From Clostridia bacterium (GTDB lineage: Bacteria > Bacillota > Clostridia > Christensenellales > Borkfalkiaceae): 64,000 nucleotides of DNA. The notes under the pieces are model-generated. The model saw nothing but the letters and a program-made list of their open reading frames with translations. It made no database searches and was not told the DNA's origin. The stretch covers positions 124,001-188,000 of the forward strand of contig JAFXHX010000008.1 in NCBI GenBank assembly GCA_017536205.1, written 5' to 3'. How positions within the stretch are numbered: position 1 is the stretch's first letter; every line of letters starts with the position of its first letter. Of this stretch, positions 31,971-41,084 are shown in pieces. Position numbers and translations under genes: made by a program.

Positions 31971-32384
31971 TTAGTCAACGTATTTTGCAATGTAAGCAGG
32001 TAAATCTTCTTTAGCAGCGCTTACCGATATAACGAACTTAAGTTCAGGATATTCTTCTTGAAGTTGGCTAATCGATGCAAAGAGTTTATCTCCGCCTTCC
32101 ATTTCTGCGCCGATAATTCTTTTAATACCGTCAATGAAAACGTATTCGATATCGCTATTACCGGCAAGTAAGCCGTTAATAAAGCCGTTAAACGCAACTG
32201 CGCCCTTTATATCGTGGTCTTCAGTATAAACGCATCTAACGTTAAAGTTAACGCTAACGGTGTTAAAGCGCTTATCTGTTATAAAAACAACGTTGCCCTT
32301 TGCCGTATTGCCGGCTTGGTTAACTTCATCAAGCATAATTTTGGTTTTGCCGAAACCTTTGGGGCCGTAAACAATTTTAATCAT
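31971..32384 (-). CDS. Small P-loop NTPase, partner of the threonine-synthase-like protein
   Basis: A 137-residue single-domain P-loop protein. Walker A is GPKGFGKTK (residues 7-15), a Walker B-like strand ends in YVFIDGI (about 102-108), and FVISVSA (about 124-130) is a likely sensor strand. There are no membrane segments and no second domain. The fold looks like a minimal RecA/AAA-type or kinase core. The family is not recognised. It has its own promoter (32417-32445) and CGGAGG site, and is directly followed by the ThrC-like gene, so the two probably work together. Confidence 0.75.
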   Translation of the reverse strand: MIKIVYGPKGFGKTKIMLDEVNQAGNTAKGNVVFITDKRFNTVSVNFNVRCVYTEDHDIKGAVAFNGFINGLLAGNSDIEYVFIDGIKRIIGAEMEGGDKLFASISQLQEEYPELKFVISVSAAKEDLPAYIAKYVD

Positions 32385-32416
32385 ATTAGTAAATCCTCCG
32401 ATTTATTTGTACTATT

Positions 32417-32445
32417 ATTATAAATGATAAAATTACATTTTTCAA
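32417..32445 (-). promoter_or_regulatory. Promoter of the P-loop/ThrC-like pair
   Basis: TTGAAA (32445-32440), 17 bp, TATAAT (32422-32417). Confidence 0.8.
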
Positions 32446-32480
32446 GAGGGAAATGCGATTTTTTTCAATAATTTTAACAA

Positions 32481-32516
32481 AAAAGCGCTCACCTTTGTCT
32501 TTTTACGGGTAAGCGC
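32481..32516 (-). terminator. Terminator after the aminotransferase gene
   Basis: GCGCTTACC and GGTGAGCGC arms on the minus strand, 14-nt loop, then T6. Ends the rpmE-to-aspC unit. Confidence 0.75.
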
Positions 32517-32527
32517 GTATTTTTTAA

Positions 32528-33715
32528 TTATTTAAGCATTGATATAAAACTTGCAATTCTATTAAATCCTTCTTCAATATCTTCCATTGCTACTGCGTAA
32601 GAAAGCCTTACGTAACTATCTGCATGGAAAGGAAGCCCTGGTATTACTGCTACGCCACATTCGGTTAAAAAGTTTGCAAAATCCATACTGCCCGAAATTA
32701 CGTTGCCGTTATAAGCCTTGCCTATAAACGGAGTAATATCAACGAACATATAAAACGCACCGTTAGGCTCAACGTATTTAATAGATAAATCGTCAAGGCG
32801 TTTCATCATATATTTTCTTCTTTCGTCAAAAGCCTTTCTCATACTTTCAACAACGTCTTCTTTACCGTTTAAGGCAGTAATTGAGGCGTATTGAGCAAAA
32901 GAACAAGCGTTTGAAGTGGTGTGACCTTGAACTCTATTTATTGCGCTTGCAACTTGTTTAGGCGCAGCAAGGTAACCTATTCTCCAACCCGTCATCGCAT
33001 AAGTTTTAGAAACGCCGTTAATAACTACGGTGTTTTCTTTCATATAACTTGATATGCTTGCGATTGAAACGTGTTTTTGCTCGCCGTAAATAAGTTTTTC
33101 GTATATTTCGTCTGAAATAACTGCTAAACCGTGCTTTTCACAAACTTTTGCAAGTTCTGTAAGTTCTTGTTCGGTGTAAAGCGCGCCCGTTGGGTTGCAA
33201 GGCGAGTTAAGCATAAGTAACACGGTTTTATCGGTAATAGCGTTTTCAAGTTCGCTTGCCGTAATTTTATATTCGTTTTCGGGCTTAGTTTCTACTATAA
33301 CGGGAACGCCACCACAAAGTTTAACTTGTTCTTCATAAGTAAACCAAAACGGCGCGGGAATAATAACTTCGTCACCGTCGTCGCAAAGGGCGTATACTGC
33401 GTGGTAAAGCGACGCTTTTGCTCCGTTACTTACAATAATTTGCGAAGGCTCGTAAATAAGCCCGTTGTCTTTTTCAAACTTATTACATATTGCTACTTTA
33501 AGTTCGGGCATACCTGCAACGGGAGTGTATTTGGTAATTCCCTTATCAAGTGCTTCTTTTGCGCTATTAACTATGTAATCGGGTGTATCAAAGTTAGGCT
33601 CGCCAGCCGTAAAACCTATAATTGACTTGCCTTCACTTTTGAGTTGTTTTACTTTTGCCGTAATTTCAAGCGTCATAGACGCTGGCACTGATTGCGCCTT
33701 TTTAGATATTTTCAT
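32528..33715 (-). CDS. aspC: Class I aminotransferase, aspartate aminotransferase type
   Basis: A 395-residue fold-I PLP enzyme of the Ib aspartate aminotransferase subgroup. The PLP lysine is in VSKTYAMTGWRIGY; NPCNPTG-type NSPCNPTG and the C-terminal RLSYA arginine motif are present. It interconverts aspartate and oxaloacetate with glutamate, although related enzymes also use aromatic or branched substrates. It lies 26 bp below prfA as last gene of rpmE-[DUF1385-prmC]-prfA-aspC. Aspartate made here would feed the dapA route. Confidence 0.9.
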   Translation of the reverse strand: MKISKKAQSVPASMTLEITAKVKQLKSEGKSIIGFTAGEPNFDTPDYIVNSAKEALDKGITKYTPVAGMPELKVAICNKFEKDNGLIYEPSQIIVSNGAKASLYHAVYALCDDGDEVIIPAPFWFTYEEQVKLCGGVPVIVETKPENEYKITASELENAITDKTVLLMLNSPCNPTGALYTEQELTELAKVCEKHGLAVISDEIYEKLIYGEQKHVSIASISSYMKENTVVINGVSKTYAMTGWRIGYLAAPKQVASAINRVQGHTTSNACSFAQYASITALNGKEDVVESMRKAFDERRKYMMKRLDDLSIKYVEPNGAFYMFVDITPFIGKAYNGNVISGSMDFANFLTECGVAVIPGLPFHADSYVRLSYAVAMEDIEEGFNRIASFISMLK

Positions 33716-33741
33716 ACATTCTCCAATCGGTTAAACCGTTT

Positions 33742-34812
33742 TTATTCTTCACAATTTGCAAGTTTTGCTTCCCTATCGGCTATTTGTAAAGCCTCGGTCA
33801 TCTCGTCTATATTGCCGGCAAGAAAACTTTCTAAACTGAAAAGCGTAAAACCTATTCTATGGTCGGTAATTCTTCCTTGTGGGAAGTTATACGTTCTTAT
33901 TCTTTCGCTACGGTCGCCCGTACCTATTTGACTTTTTCTATTTTCGTCGTATTCTTTTCGGTACTGCCCGTTATAAAAATCGTATAAGCGAGACTTCATA
34001 ACTTTAAGCGCCTTTTCTCTGTTTTTAATTTGAGAACGCTCGTCTTGACAAGTAACTACTATTCCCGTTGGAATATGCGTCATTCTAATGCAACTTTCCG
34101 TTTTGTTAACGTGTTGACCACCTGCACCCGACGAACGATAGGTGTCTATTTTAAGGTCTTTTTCATCAATTTTTATTTCAACGTCTTCAACTTCGGGAAG
34201 CACTGCTACCGTTGCAGTTGAAGTTTGTATTCTACCTTGCGACTCCGTTTCTGGAACTCGTTGAACACGATGAACGCCACTTTCGTATTTTAATCTTCCG
34301 TAAACGCCGTTACCCGTTACCGAGAACACCACTTCTTTAACACCGCCAAGTTCGGTAAAGTTACCGTCAATTTCCTCGGTTTTATAGCGATGCTTGTCTG
34401 CAAAACCAACGTACATTCTATAAAGCTCGTAAGCAAATAACGCGGCTTCTTCGCCACCTGCGCCAGCCCTAATTTCAACTATAACGCTCTTGTCGTCGTT
34501 TTCGTCTTTGGGAATAAGCAAGAGTTTTAACTCTTGAGTAACGTCGGCAACCCTTTTAATAAGTTCTTTAACTTCTGCGTTTAAAAGTTCACGCATATCG
34601 GGGTCGGTTTCAATTGAAAGGGTAAGTTCAGCGTCGCTCTTCTCATTTTCAAGCCTTACGAGTTCTTTAATTTTTACAACCGTTTCGGTCATATCGTAAA
34701 GTTCTTTAGTATAGTTTTTATACGAATTAACGTCGCTTATCACAGAAGGGTCTGCAACAAGTTCATTAAGTTTTTCGTATCTATCTAGAACTGATTGCAG
34801 TTTAGGTGTCAT
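33742..34812 (-). CDS. prfA: Peptide chain release factor 1
   Basis: A 356-residue class I release factor reading UAA and UAG. The GGQ motif (SSGAGGQHVNKTES, about residues 228-241) hydrolyses the ester bond, and its glutamine is the PrmC methylation site. Length equals the family. The start overlaps the end of the DUF1385-PrmC fusion by 4 bp, so the enzyme and its substrate are translationally coupled. Confidence 0.97.
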   Translation of the reverse strand: MTPKLQSVLDRYEKLNELVADPSVISDVNSYKNYTKELYDMTETVVKIKELVRLENEKSDAELTLSIETDPDMRELLNAEVKELIKRVADVTQELKLLLIPKDENDDKSVIVEIRAGAGGEEAALFAYELYRMYVGFADKHRYKTEEIDGNFTELGGVKEVVFSVTGNGVYGRLKYESGVHRVQRVPETESQGRIQTSTATVAVLPEVEDVEIKIDEKDLKIDTYRSSGAGGQHVNKTESCIRMTHIPTGIVVTCQDERSQIKNREKALKVMKSRLYDFYNGQYRKEYDENRKSQIGTGDRSERIRTYNFPQGRITDHRIGFTLFSLESFLAGNIDEMTEALQIADREAKLANCEE

Positions 34813-36620
34813 TTCTTCCTTGCCTTTATAATACGGTCAACGCCGTTTATATCTTTTATAATTTCAATTTCAGTATATTCGTTTTGAGCATTTAATAGGT
34901 TAACTATTTCGCTAGCCTGCCCTATTCCACACTCTAAAAACAAATATCCGTTATCTAGTAAATGCTTGTGAGAACAAGTTACTAAAATCTTGTAAAAATC
35001 AAGCCCGTCACTCCCACCGTCAAGCGCGGTAATAGGCTCTAACTTAACTTCGTTTTGAAGTGAAGATAAATCTTCACTTTTAATATAGGGCGGGTTTGAT
35101 ATTATAACGTTAAACTTTTCAGTTACGCTATCAAACATATTGCTCTTAATAAAATTAACGCTAACGCCGTTTAATTTTGCATTTTCTTTGGCTATATCTA
35201 AGGCGTTATCGTAATAGTCGACTGCGATAACTTTTGCGCCCGTTTTTGCGCCTATCGTAACGGCTATTGCACCCGAGCCAGTGCACATATCAAGAACTAA
35301 ATCGCTAGCGTTTATAACCTTTAACGAGTGCATAACTAGTTCTTCAGTTTCGGGCCTTGGAATTAAAACGCTTTCGTTTACTTTAAAGGTTAAACCGTAA
35401 AAGTCGGCGTCGCCAAAAACGTAGGCAAGTGGAACTCCACTCGAACGCTCTTTTGCATATTTAAGCGCAGTATCGCTTTGCTCTTTGGTTACTGTTAGCG
35501 TTGAATTAGAAAGATTACTTCTTTTAACGCCCGTTACCCTAGAAACAATCCACTCCCCGTCACTTTCACAATCGCATTTCGATTTTTCAAGCACGGAATT
35601 AACCTTGTTAAGAAGTGTTTTAACCGTTCCGAAAACGTTAAACTTAACTTCGTTAACGGTTTGGTCGGCATCCATTTCTAAAACCTTGTTAAACGCAGTT
35701 ATCGCAACTTCAATCATATCGCTAGTCGGCTCGCTAGTAGTAATGCGTTGAAGAAGTAATCCAGGCGCTTTAAAGATAATTAATACGGGGCTTTTACTCA
35801 TTGCAAGAAGTTTTAATATTTCGTAAGAAACGCCTGCAATTAACGGAAGCACTGCAAGTTTTAATAAAAATCTTAACAACTTTCCTGTAAAACCTTCAAA
35901 GGTTACGCCAAAATGCGATAAAACTGCGTTTAAAACGGCAAATAGTAAAATACTAACCGTCATAACTAAGAACATAAACGTAGTTCCGCATCTATCGTGA
36001 ACTCTCGAACATTTTTTTACGTTTTCAACGGTAAGTTCAAGCCCGTTTTCATAGCACGATATAGTTTTGTGTTCGGCGCCGTGATACATATACGTTCGCT
36101 TAATATCTTTTATAAGTGAAGTTAGCATAACGTAAGCAATAAAAATTGCAATGCGAATAAGCCCTTCAATTAAGCAGTATAAAAAACCGTTAGGTTCGAT
36201 AAACGTAAATAAATCGGCAATTAGTTGTGGCAAAAAGAAAAACAATAAAATTGAAAGCGCCAGCCCTAAAAACACCCCTAAAAAGGTAACTAGGTCGTTA
36301 GCGTTTATTTTAAGTTTCTTTGAAAGCCAGTTTTCAAACTCTGAAGTTTCGTCTTCACCAAAAACCGAAGCGGAACGCATTAAAGTTTTAGTTCCACCAA
36401 CGAGTGAATTAAAAAACGAAACGACACCACGCACTATAGGTATTTTATAATACGGTTTATCGGCATTTTTAAGGCGTGTGGTTTCAAGGAGTATTTCGCC
36501 TGATTCTGCCCTTACGGCAACTGCCTCGGCAGTTTTACCACGCATCATAACCCCTTCTATAACCGCTTGGCCTCCTATTGAAGTTGTTTTTGACTTTTTA
36601 TTTTTTGCCATTTTACCCAA
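34809..36620 (-). CDS. prmC: Fusion of DUF1385 membrane protein and PrmC release-factor methyltransferase
   Basis: A 603-residue two-domain protein in a single uninterrupted frame. Residues 1 to about 310 are a DUF1385 protein: hallmark GGQAVIEGVMMRG near the N-terminus, YHGAEHKTISCYE, and about four membrane helices. Residues about 320-603 are PrmC/HemK, which N5-methylates the GGQ glutamine of release factors: a helical N-domain, the SAM loop VLDMCTGSGAIAV and the catalytic NPPY in ISNPPYIKSE. DUF1385 and prmC are usually separate neighbours in Clostridia, so this is a gene fusion that would tether PrmC to the membrane. The ribosome site in front of the ATG at 36620 is weak. Confidence 0.93.
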   Translation of the reverse strand: MGKMAKNKKSKTTSIGGQAVIEGVMMRGKTAEAVAVRAESGEILLETTRLKNADKPYYKIPIVRGVVSFFNSLVGGTKTLMRSASVFGEDETSEFENWLSKKLKINANDLVTFLGVFLGLALSILLFFFLPQLIADLFTFIEPNGFLYCLIEGLIRIAIFIAYVMLTSLIKDIKRTYMYHGAEHKTISCYENGLELTVENVKKCSRVHDRCGTTFMFLVMTVSILLFAVLNAVLSHFGVTFEGFTGKLLRFLLKLAVLPLIAGVSYEILKLLAMSKSPVLIIFKAPGLLLQRITTSEPTSDMIEVAITAFNKVLEMDADQTVNEVKFNVFGTVKTLLNKVNSVLEKSKCDCESDGEWIVSRVTGVKRSNLSNSTLTVTKEQSDTALKYAKERSSGVPLAYVFGDADFYGLTFKVNESVLIPRPETEELVMHSLKVINASDLVLDMCTGSGAIAVTIGAKTGAKVIAVDYYDNALDIAKENAKLNGVSVNFIKSNMFDSVTEKFNVIISNPPYIKSEDLSSLQNEVKLEPITALDGGSDGLDFYKILVTCSHKHLLDNGYLFLECGIGQASEIVNLLNAQNEYTEIEIIKDINGVDRIIKARKK

Positions 36621-36627
36621 ATTATTA

Positions 36628-36656
36628 AAAATGCTCTAAGATAATGTTCTTAGAGC
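36628..36656 (-). terminator. Partial terminator after rpmE
   Basis: GCTCTAAGA and TCTTAGAGC arms with a 6-nt loop, followed by ATTTTTAAT. It would let rpmE be made in excess of the downstream genes. Confidence 0.65.
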
Positions 36657-36694
36657 GTATTTTATACCATAAAGGTATAAGTGTAGCAAATAAA

Positions 36695-36898
36695 TTAAAT
36701 ACCGTATCTTTTCTTGAACTTATCAACACGACCGCCGGTATCTACGAGTTTTTGCTTGCCTGTAAAGAACGGATGGCATTTCGAGCAAATATCTACCTTG
36801 ATAACGTCAACGTTTTTGGTTGAACCGGTTACAAATGAAGCGCCACAAGCGCATTGAACGGTTACGGTTTTATATGCGGGATGAATATTTTCCTTCAT
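36695..36898 (-). CDS. rpmE: Ribosomal protein L31, zinc-binding form
   Basis: A 67-residue bL31 with the four zinc cysteines (CAC near the N-terminus and CSKC later), so it is the zinc-containing form rather than the zinc-free paralogue used under zinc starvation. The ATG follows GAGGTG. It heads the unit with DUF1385-PrmC, prfA and aspC. Confidence 0.97.
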   Translation of the reverse strand: MKENIHPAYKTVTVQCACGASFVTGSTKNVDVIKVDICSKCHPFFTGKQKLVDTGGRVDKFKKRYGI

Positions 36899-36931
36899 AT
36901 TATTTCACCTCTTCAAAATTAGTACTTCGTT

Positions 36932-36960
36932 ATTATATATTAAAAATATCAATAAGTCAA
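36932..36960 (-). promoter_or_regulatory. Promoter of rpmE
   Basis: TTGACT (36960-36955), 17 bp, TATAAT (36937-36932). Confidence 0.85.
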
Positions 36961-37017
36961 CAATTTTAAAGGCTATTTGCAACGATTTTTTTTAAAATTA
37001 TAATTTCAAAGAATTAC

Positions 37018-37046
37018 TTGCAAAAAACAAAATTAAAGGTTATAAT
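37018..37046 (+). promoter_or_regulatory. Promoter of the MDR dehydrogenase gene, implies a leaderless mRNA
   Basis: TTGCAA (37018-37023), 17 bp, TATAAT (37041-37046). The ATG is at 37053, exactly where transcription should begin. Confidence 0.78.
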
Positions 37047-37052
37047 GTCAGT

Positions 37053-38009
37053 ATGAACAGTTGGCAAATTACAGCGCCGATGCAAATCGGCAAATATTAC
37101 ACCACCGAAAATCTTGAGAAGATTGACGAGGTTAAAGTTAAAATAACTAAGTGCTTTATCTCATCAAAAGACGTTAGCATTTTTTCAGGTGCATATAAAA
37201 CCGACTATCCCGTTATTCCCGGGCATATTGCAGTTGGTCAAGTGGTTGAAACGCTTAAAGAAAGCGACTATTTGCGTAAAGGCTCAAAGGTTTACCTTGC
37301 CCCTATTGAAGAAGAAGGCTATCACGAAGGTTACCTTCGCGACTTTGCGGTAGTTCCACAAAGCAGTTTAAGGGTGCTTCCTAAAACCGTTAGCGAAAGT
37401 GACGCGCTCTACCTTACCCACCTATCGCTTGCGCTTACCACCATAGATAAACTTAATATCGATAAGGGCGAGCACGTTGCAATATTAGGCGCTAACGTTC
37501 TTGGCAATATTATTGCACAACTTATAATGTACTATCAAGGCGTTCCCATCGTTATTGACGATAACGAAGAGTATTTAGATATAGCGCACAAAACAAACGT
37601 TTACTACACCCTAAAAAACGATAAGAATATCGAGCGTGAAATTATTTCAATCACGGGTGGCAGAAAATGTTCGAAGGTAATTTACATTACCGGTAGCGAT
37701 ATAAATATTGATATTATTGATAAACTTACTTGCCACGGTGCTCACGTAGGCATTACGGGAATTGCCGTAACCAAAACCAAACTTACCGCTAATATTGCCT
37801 TTGAAAAAGAACTTAACGTTACCTTTATTAAAAACGGAACTTCAAATCTTGAAACGGGCATTAACTTAATAGCGCAAAAAGTTATTGATTTAAGTTATTT
37901 TAAACTTCCGTCGTATAAGTTTGAATATGCAAACAAACACTTTGAAAACGCCGTTGAAAAAATTAAAGGCGGTGCAAAACTTGCAGAGTTCTTAATAGAT
38001 TTAATGTAA
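37053..38009 (+). CDS. MDR-superfamily (alcohol dehydrogenase-like) protein with altered zinc site
   Basis: A 318-residue medium-chain dehydrogenase/reductase. The GroES-like N-domain (KCFISSKDVSIFSG, then PVIPGHIAVGQVV) is followed by a Rossmann domain with HVAILGANVLGNIIAQL. Where zinc-dependent members have GHE, this one has GHI, and the four-cysteine structural zinc lobe is missing, so zinc catalysis may be lost or changed. The substrate is unknown; TarJ-like cytidylyl-alditol pathway enzymes are one possible relative. No Shine-Dalgarno site is suitably spaced; the start is at the predicted transcription start. Single gene between rpmE and murC. Confidence 0.8.
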   Translation: MNSWQITAPMQIGKYYTTENLEKIDEVKVKITKCFISSKDVSIFSGAYKTDYPVIPGHIAVGQVVETLKESDYLRKGSKVYLAPIEEEGYHEGYLRDFAVVPQSSLRVLPKTVSESDALYLTHLSLALTTIDKLNIDKGEHVAILGANVLGNIIAQLIMYYQGVPIVIDDNEEYLDIAHKTNVYYTLKNDKNIEREIISITGGRKCSKVIYITGSDINIDIIDKLTCHGAHVGITGIAVTKTKLTANIAFEKELNVTFIKNGTSNLETGINLIAQKVIDLSYFKLPSYKFEYANKHFENAVEKIKGGAKLAEFLIDLM

Positions 38010-38012
38010 TTT

Positions 38013-38038
38013 AAAAGGATAGGTTTACCTATCCTTTT
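38013..38038. terminator. Bidirectional terminator overlapping the end of murC
   Basis: AAAAGGATAGGT and ACCTATCCTTTT arms, 2-nt loop, T8 on the plus strand. The hairpin contains the last codons and stop of murC. Confidence 0.85.
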
Positions 38039-39347
38039 TTTTGTTAAGTTTATCGTAGAGTTCACCGGCGCCCATAATTACAACGGTTTTTATACTTGAA
38101 CTTTCTAAATAGCGTTTTAGTTCGGTAATTTTAGAAAAATGCAGTGCGTTTAAATCGGTTGCTAGCGTTTTTGAACTACCTAACTTTACGTATTTTTCCC
38201 TTGCAGGATACGTTTTATAAATTATAACGTTTTCGCCTTTAAAAACTTTCAAAAAATCATTGTATAGTAGTTTTGTTCTAGAATAAGTATGTGGCTCGAA
38301 AACGTATAAAACTTCGCCAAACAATTTTTTTGAAGTTTTTATAGTGCTTGCAATTTCAGTTGGGTGATGGCAATAATCGAATATCACCTTTTTATTAGGT
38401 ATAATAGATGCTTCTTCAAACCTACGCTTTACACCTTTAAAACTTTTTATTGCCTCGCTTAAAAGGTTTGCTTTTACCTTATATACTTTTCGCAGAACGG
38501 CAATTACTGAAAGTGCGTTATAAACGTTGCACTCGCCGTAAACGTTAAGGCTTATTTCACTTAAAAACCTACCCTTTTCATAGGCACTAAAAATTGCTTT
38601 ACCATCAACTAACCTAACGTTTTTAGCAGTGTAATCGGCATTTGAGTTTATGCCGAAAGTTACTTTTTTACCTTTGTAACTATTAAGCCTAGCGTCATCT
38701 TGGTTAATAAATGCAACCTTCCCCCTTTTTAAATAGGCATAAAACTCATCGGCAAGAGAGTCTATCGTTTTATAAGTATCTAAATGGTCGCTATCTACGT
38801 TTAAAACAACGGGGTAAGTTACGGTAATTCTTTTAAGGTTTTTATCAAACTCGCATATTTCGCTAATTGCACTTTTATTACTTCTAGAAAACTTAAAATT
38901 ACCCATTGTAACGCTATTTCCACCCATAAGCGAAAGCGTTGATAAGTTTAAGTAATCAAGTGCGCTTGCAAGCATACAAGTTGCCGTAGTTTTGCCGTGA
39001 CTACCTGCTATTCCAACCGAAATCTTGTAACTTTTAAGCACTAAATCTAAAAGTTCTGCTCTACTATATATTGCCTTGTTAAGCCTTTTTGCAAACGCAA
39101 GTTCAACGTTATCGTCTTTTATTGCAGACGAATAAACTATAACGTCGCTATTAATAACGTTTTCTTTAGCGTGCCCGCCTAAAAAGTTTAGCCCTAAATC
39201 TTCAAGTTCTTTAACTAAAGCGCTTCGCTTTATATCGCTACCGCTAACTAAAAAGCCCTTTTTAATTAAGGTTTTTGCAAGAACGCTCATACCTGCGCCA
39301 CCAACGCCGATAAAATGCACTTTAATTTCGCCCTTATTTCGTATCAT
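38025..39347 (-). CDS. murC: UDP-N-acetylmuramate--L-alanine ligase
   Basis: A 440-residue Mur ligase adding L-Ala to UDP-MurNAc. It has the N-terminal HFIGVGGAGMSVLA, the ATP loop AGSHGKTTATCM and the C-terminal EPHTYSRT. The start is uncertain: the ATG at 39347 has no good ribosome site, while a GTG at 39320 sits 10 nt after AAGGG and would give a 431-residue protein like that of Bacillus. Longer upstream frames lack support. It is apart from the main dcw cluster, on the far side of spoVG. Confidence 0.95.
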   Translation of the reverse strand: MIRNKGEIKVHFIGVGGAGMSVLAKTLIKKGFLVSGSDIKRSALVKELEDLGLNFLGGHAKENVINSDVIVYSSAIKDDNVELAFAKRLNKAIYSRAELLDLVLKSYKISVGIAGSHGKTTATCMLASALDYLNLSTLSLMGGNSVTMGNFKFSRSNKSAISEICEFDKNLKRITVTYPVVLNVDSDHLDTYKTIDSLADEFYAYLKRGKVAFINQDDARLNSYKGKKVTFGINSNADYTAKNVRLVDGKAIFSAYEKGRFLSEISLNVYGECNVYNALSVIAVLRKVYKVKANLLSEAIKSFKGVKRRFEEASIIPNKKVIFDYCHHPTEIASTIKTSKKLFGEVLYVFEPHTYSRTKLLYNDFLKVFKGENVIIYKTYPAREKYVKLGSSKTLATDLNALHFSKITELKRYLESSSIKTVVIMGAGELYDKLNKKKDR

Positions 39348-39461
39348 ACAATATAATATGACGTGCATAAAAAAATATGCTAAAAAGGTTGAAAAATGCA
39401 CGTTTTTAGCCATTTTTTAGCAAAAAACGATAAAAAATGGCAACTTTTTTTGAAAAACCTA

Positions 39462-39490
39462 TTGAAATTATGCATTAGGTAGTGTATAAT
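39462..39490 (+). promoter_or_regulatory. Promoter of spoVG
   Basis: TTGAAA (39462-39467), 17 bp, TATAAT (39485-39490). A SigA-type match; no SigH motif was evident. Confidence 0.75.
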
Positions 39491-39543
39491 TTAAGTAATT
39501 ATGATAAAAAATCATAATAAAAATATGTAAGGTGGTAGGAAAA

Positions 39544-39819
39544 GTGAAAATCTCAGATGTAAGGGTACGTTTAGTACAAAAGGACGATAGCAAGATGAAA
39601 GCCGTTGCGTCGATAACTATTGAGGACTGTTTTGTGGTTCACGATATTAAAATTATCGAAGGCAAAGAAGGTTACTTTATTGCTATGCCCAGCAGAAAGG
39701 CAAGTGACGGGGAATATAAAGATATAGTTCACCCCATCAATACCGAAACTCGCAAACAAATCATCGATTTAGTTTTAGAGGCTTTCGAGGCTGAAAAGAA
39801 CAAACCCAGTGAAGAATAA
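39544..39819 (+). CDS. spoVG: Regulator SpoVG
   Basis: A 91-residue protein starting [11 protein letters not shown] from a GTG at 39544, 8 nt after AAGGTGG; an in-frame GTG at 39532 lies inside the ribosome site. SpoVG is a small nucleic-acid-binding regulator affecting septation, sporulation and surface traits in Firmicutes. The C-terminal half ([20 protein letters not shown]) is the most conserved part. Here it is convergent with ftsZ. Confidence 0.96.
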   Translation: MKISDVRVRLVQKDDSKMKAVASITIEDCFVVHDIKIIEGKEGYFIAMPSRKASDGEYKDIVHPINTETRKQIIDLVLEAFEAEKNKPSEE

Positions 39820-39828
39820 TTACTAATA

Positions 39829-39851
39829 AAAACGGCTTTAAGCCGTTTTTG
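39829..39851 (+). terminator. Terminator of spoVG
   Basis: AAAAACGGC and GCCGTTTTT arms, then further T-runs. Confidence 0.8.
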
Positions 39852-39863
39852 TTTTTATAAAAA

Positions 39864-39890
39864 AACGCAAGGACTAGCCTTGCGTTTTTT
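39864..39890 (-). terminator. Terminator of ftsA-ftsZ
   Basis: AACGCAAGG and CCTTGCGTT arms with a 5-nt loop, T7 on the minus strand, just after the ftsZ stop codon. Confidence 0.85.
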
Positions 39891-39891
39891 A

Positions 39892-41073
39892 TTATTTTTT
39901 AAACAATCTTTTAATAAACGGTGGAACTTCTTTTCTAGTAGGTTCTTCAGGTTTAACTTCTTCTTCAACTTTTTTAATTTCAACCACTTCAACGGGCTTT
40001 TGCTCTTGAACTGCAGGTTGAACAATTTGTTGAGTTTGTGACTTATCAAGTAGATTTACCGATTCGTAAGCGCCGTTATCGGTTGAGAACGACCTTGGTG
40101 GATTAAAACGGTCTTGCGAGCCTGTAAAGCCCGTTGCGATAATAGTTATAATAACTTCGTCTTTAAGGTCGTCAACGGTGTTTGCGCCCCAAATAAGGTT
40201 TGCAGAATAGTCAACTATGCCGTAAATAAGGTTAGCGGCTTCAGTAACTTCACCTATAGAAAGTTTGGGGTCGCCAGTAATGTTTAAAATTAAGCCCTTA
40301 GCGCCTTCGATAGTTGTTTCAAGCATAGGTGAAGAAACGGCTTGGCGAACGGCTTCAATAATTCTGTGTTCACCCTTTGCCCTACCTATACCCATATGAG
40401 CAAGACCTTGTCCTTCAATTATAGTTTTAACGTCGGCAAAGTCAAGGTTAATGAGTGCAGGAATAGTAATAAGGTCTGATATACCGCAAATTGCTTGTTT
40501 TAAACTTTCGTCGGCAAGCCTTAACGCTTCTTTCATGGGCGTATCTTTAGGCAATGTGTCAACGAGTTTGTCGTTAGGAATAACGATTAAAGTATCAACG
40601 AACTTTGAAAGGTTTGCAATACCCTTTTTAGCGTTTTCTTCACGTTTTTTAGCCTCGAACTTAAAAGGCTTTGTAACTACGGCAACGGTAACGCAACCCT
40701 TTTCTTTTGCAATTTTTGCAATAACGGGAGCGGCGCCCGTACCCGTTCCACCACCCATACCTGCGGTAATGAATAAAAGGTTAACGCCTTCAACCATTTT
40801 TTCAATTTCTTCACGGCTTTCTTCGGCGGCTTTTTCACCTATTTCTGGGTGCGAGCCTGCACCTAAACCTTGAGTTAATTTTTTACCTATTTGTATTCTG
40901 TTTTTAGGCTCTGCTTTAGAGTGAAGCAACGCCTGCATATCGGTATTAACTGCAACGAATTCGGCACTTTCAATACCCGATTCTATCATACGGTTAACGG
41001 CGTTATTACCTGCACCGCCAACACCTATTACTTTAATTTTACATACGTTAACGTAGTTTTCTTCTTCAAACAT
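39892..41073 (-). CDS. ftsZ: Cell division GTPase FtsZ
   Basis: A 393-residue tubulin-like GTPase that forms the Z ring. The GTP loop [15 protein letters not shown] and T7 loop NLDFADVK are intact. After the globular core (to about residue 320) comes a Glu/Pro/Val-rich linker and the conserved C-terminal peptide [11 protein letters not shown], which binds membrane tethers such as FtsA and SepF. It is 11 bp below ftsA. Length is normal. Confidence 0.98.
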   Translation of the reverse strand: MFEEENYVNVCKIKVIGVGGAGNNAVNRMIESGIESAEFVAVNTDMQALLHSKAEPKNRIQIGKKLTQGLGAGSHPEIGEKAAEESREEIEKMVEGVNLLFITAGMGGGTGTGAAPVIAKIAKEKGCVTVAVVTKPFKFEAKKREENAKKGIANLSKFVDTLIVIPNDKLVDTLPKDTPMKEALRLADESLKQAICGISDLITIPALINLDFADVKTIIEGQGLAHMGIGRAKGEHRIIEAVRQAVSSPMLETTIEGAKGLILNITGDPKLSIGEVTEAANLIYGIVDYSANLIWGANTVDDLKDEVIITIIATGFTGSQDRFNPPRSFSTDNGAYESVNLLDKSQTQQIVQPAVQEQKPVEVVEIKKVEEEVKPEEPTRKEVPPFIKRLFKK

Positions 41074-41084
41074 AGTAACTCCTT

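Noticed and set aside
40451..40873. Plus-strand frame of 140 codons opposite ftsZ
   Set aside because: Ser/Ala/Pro-rich complement of a highly conserved gene with no start signals.
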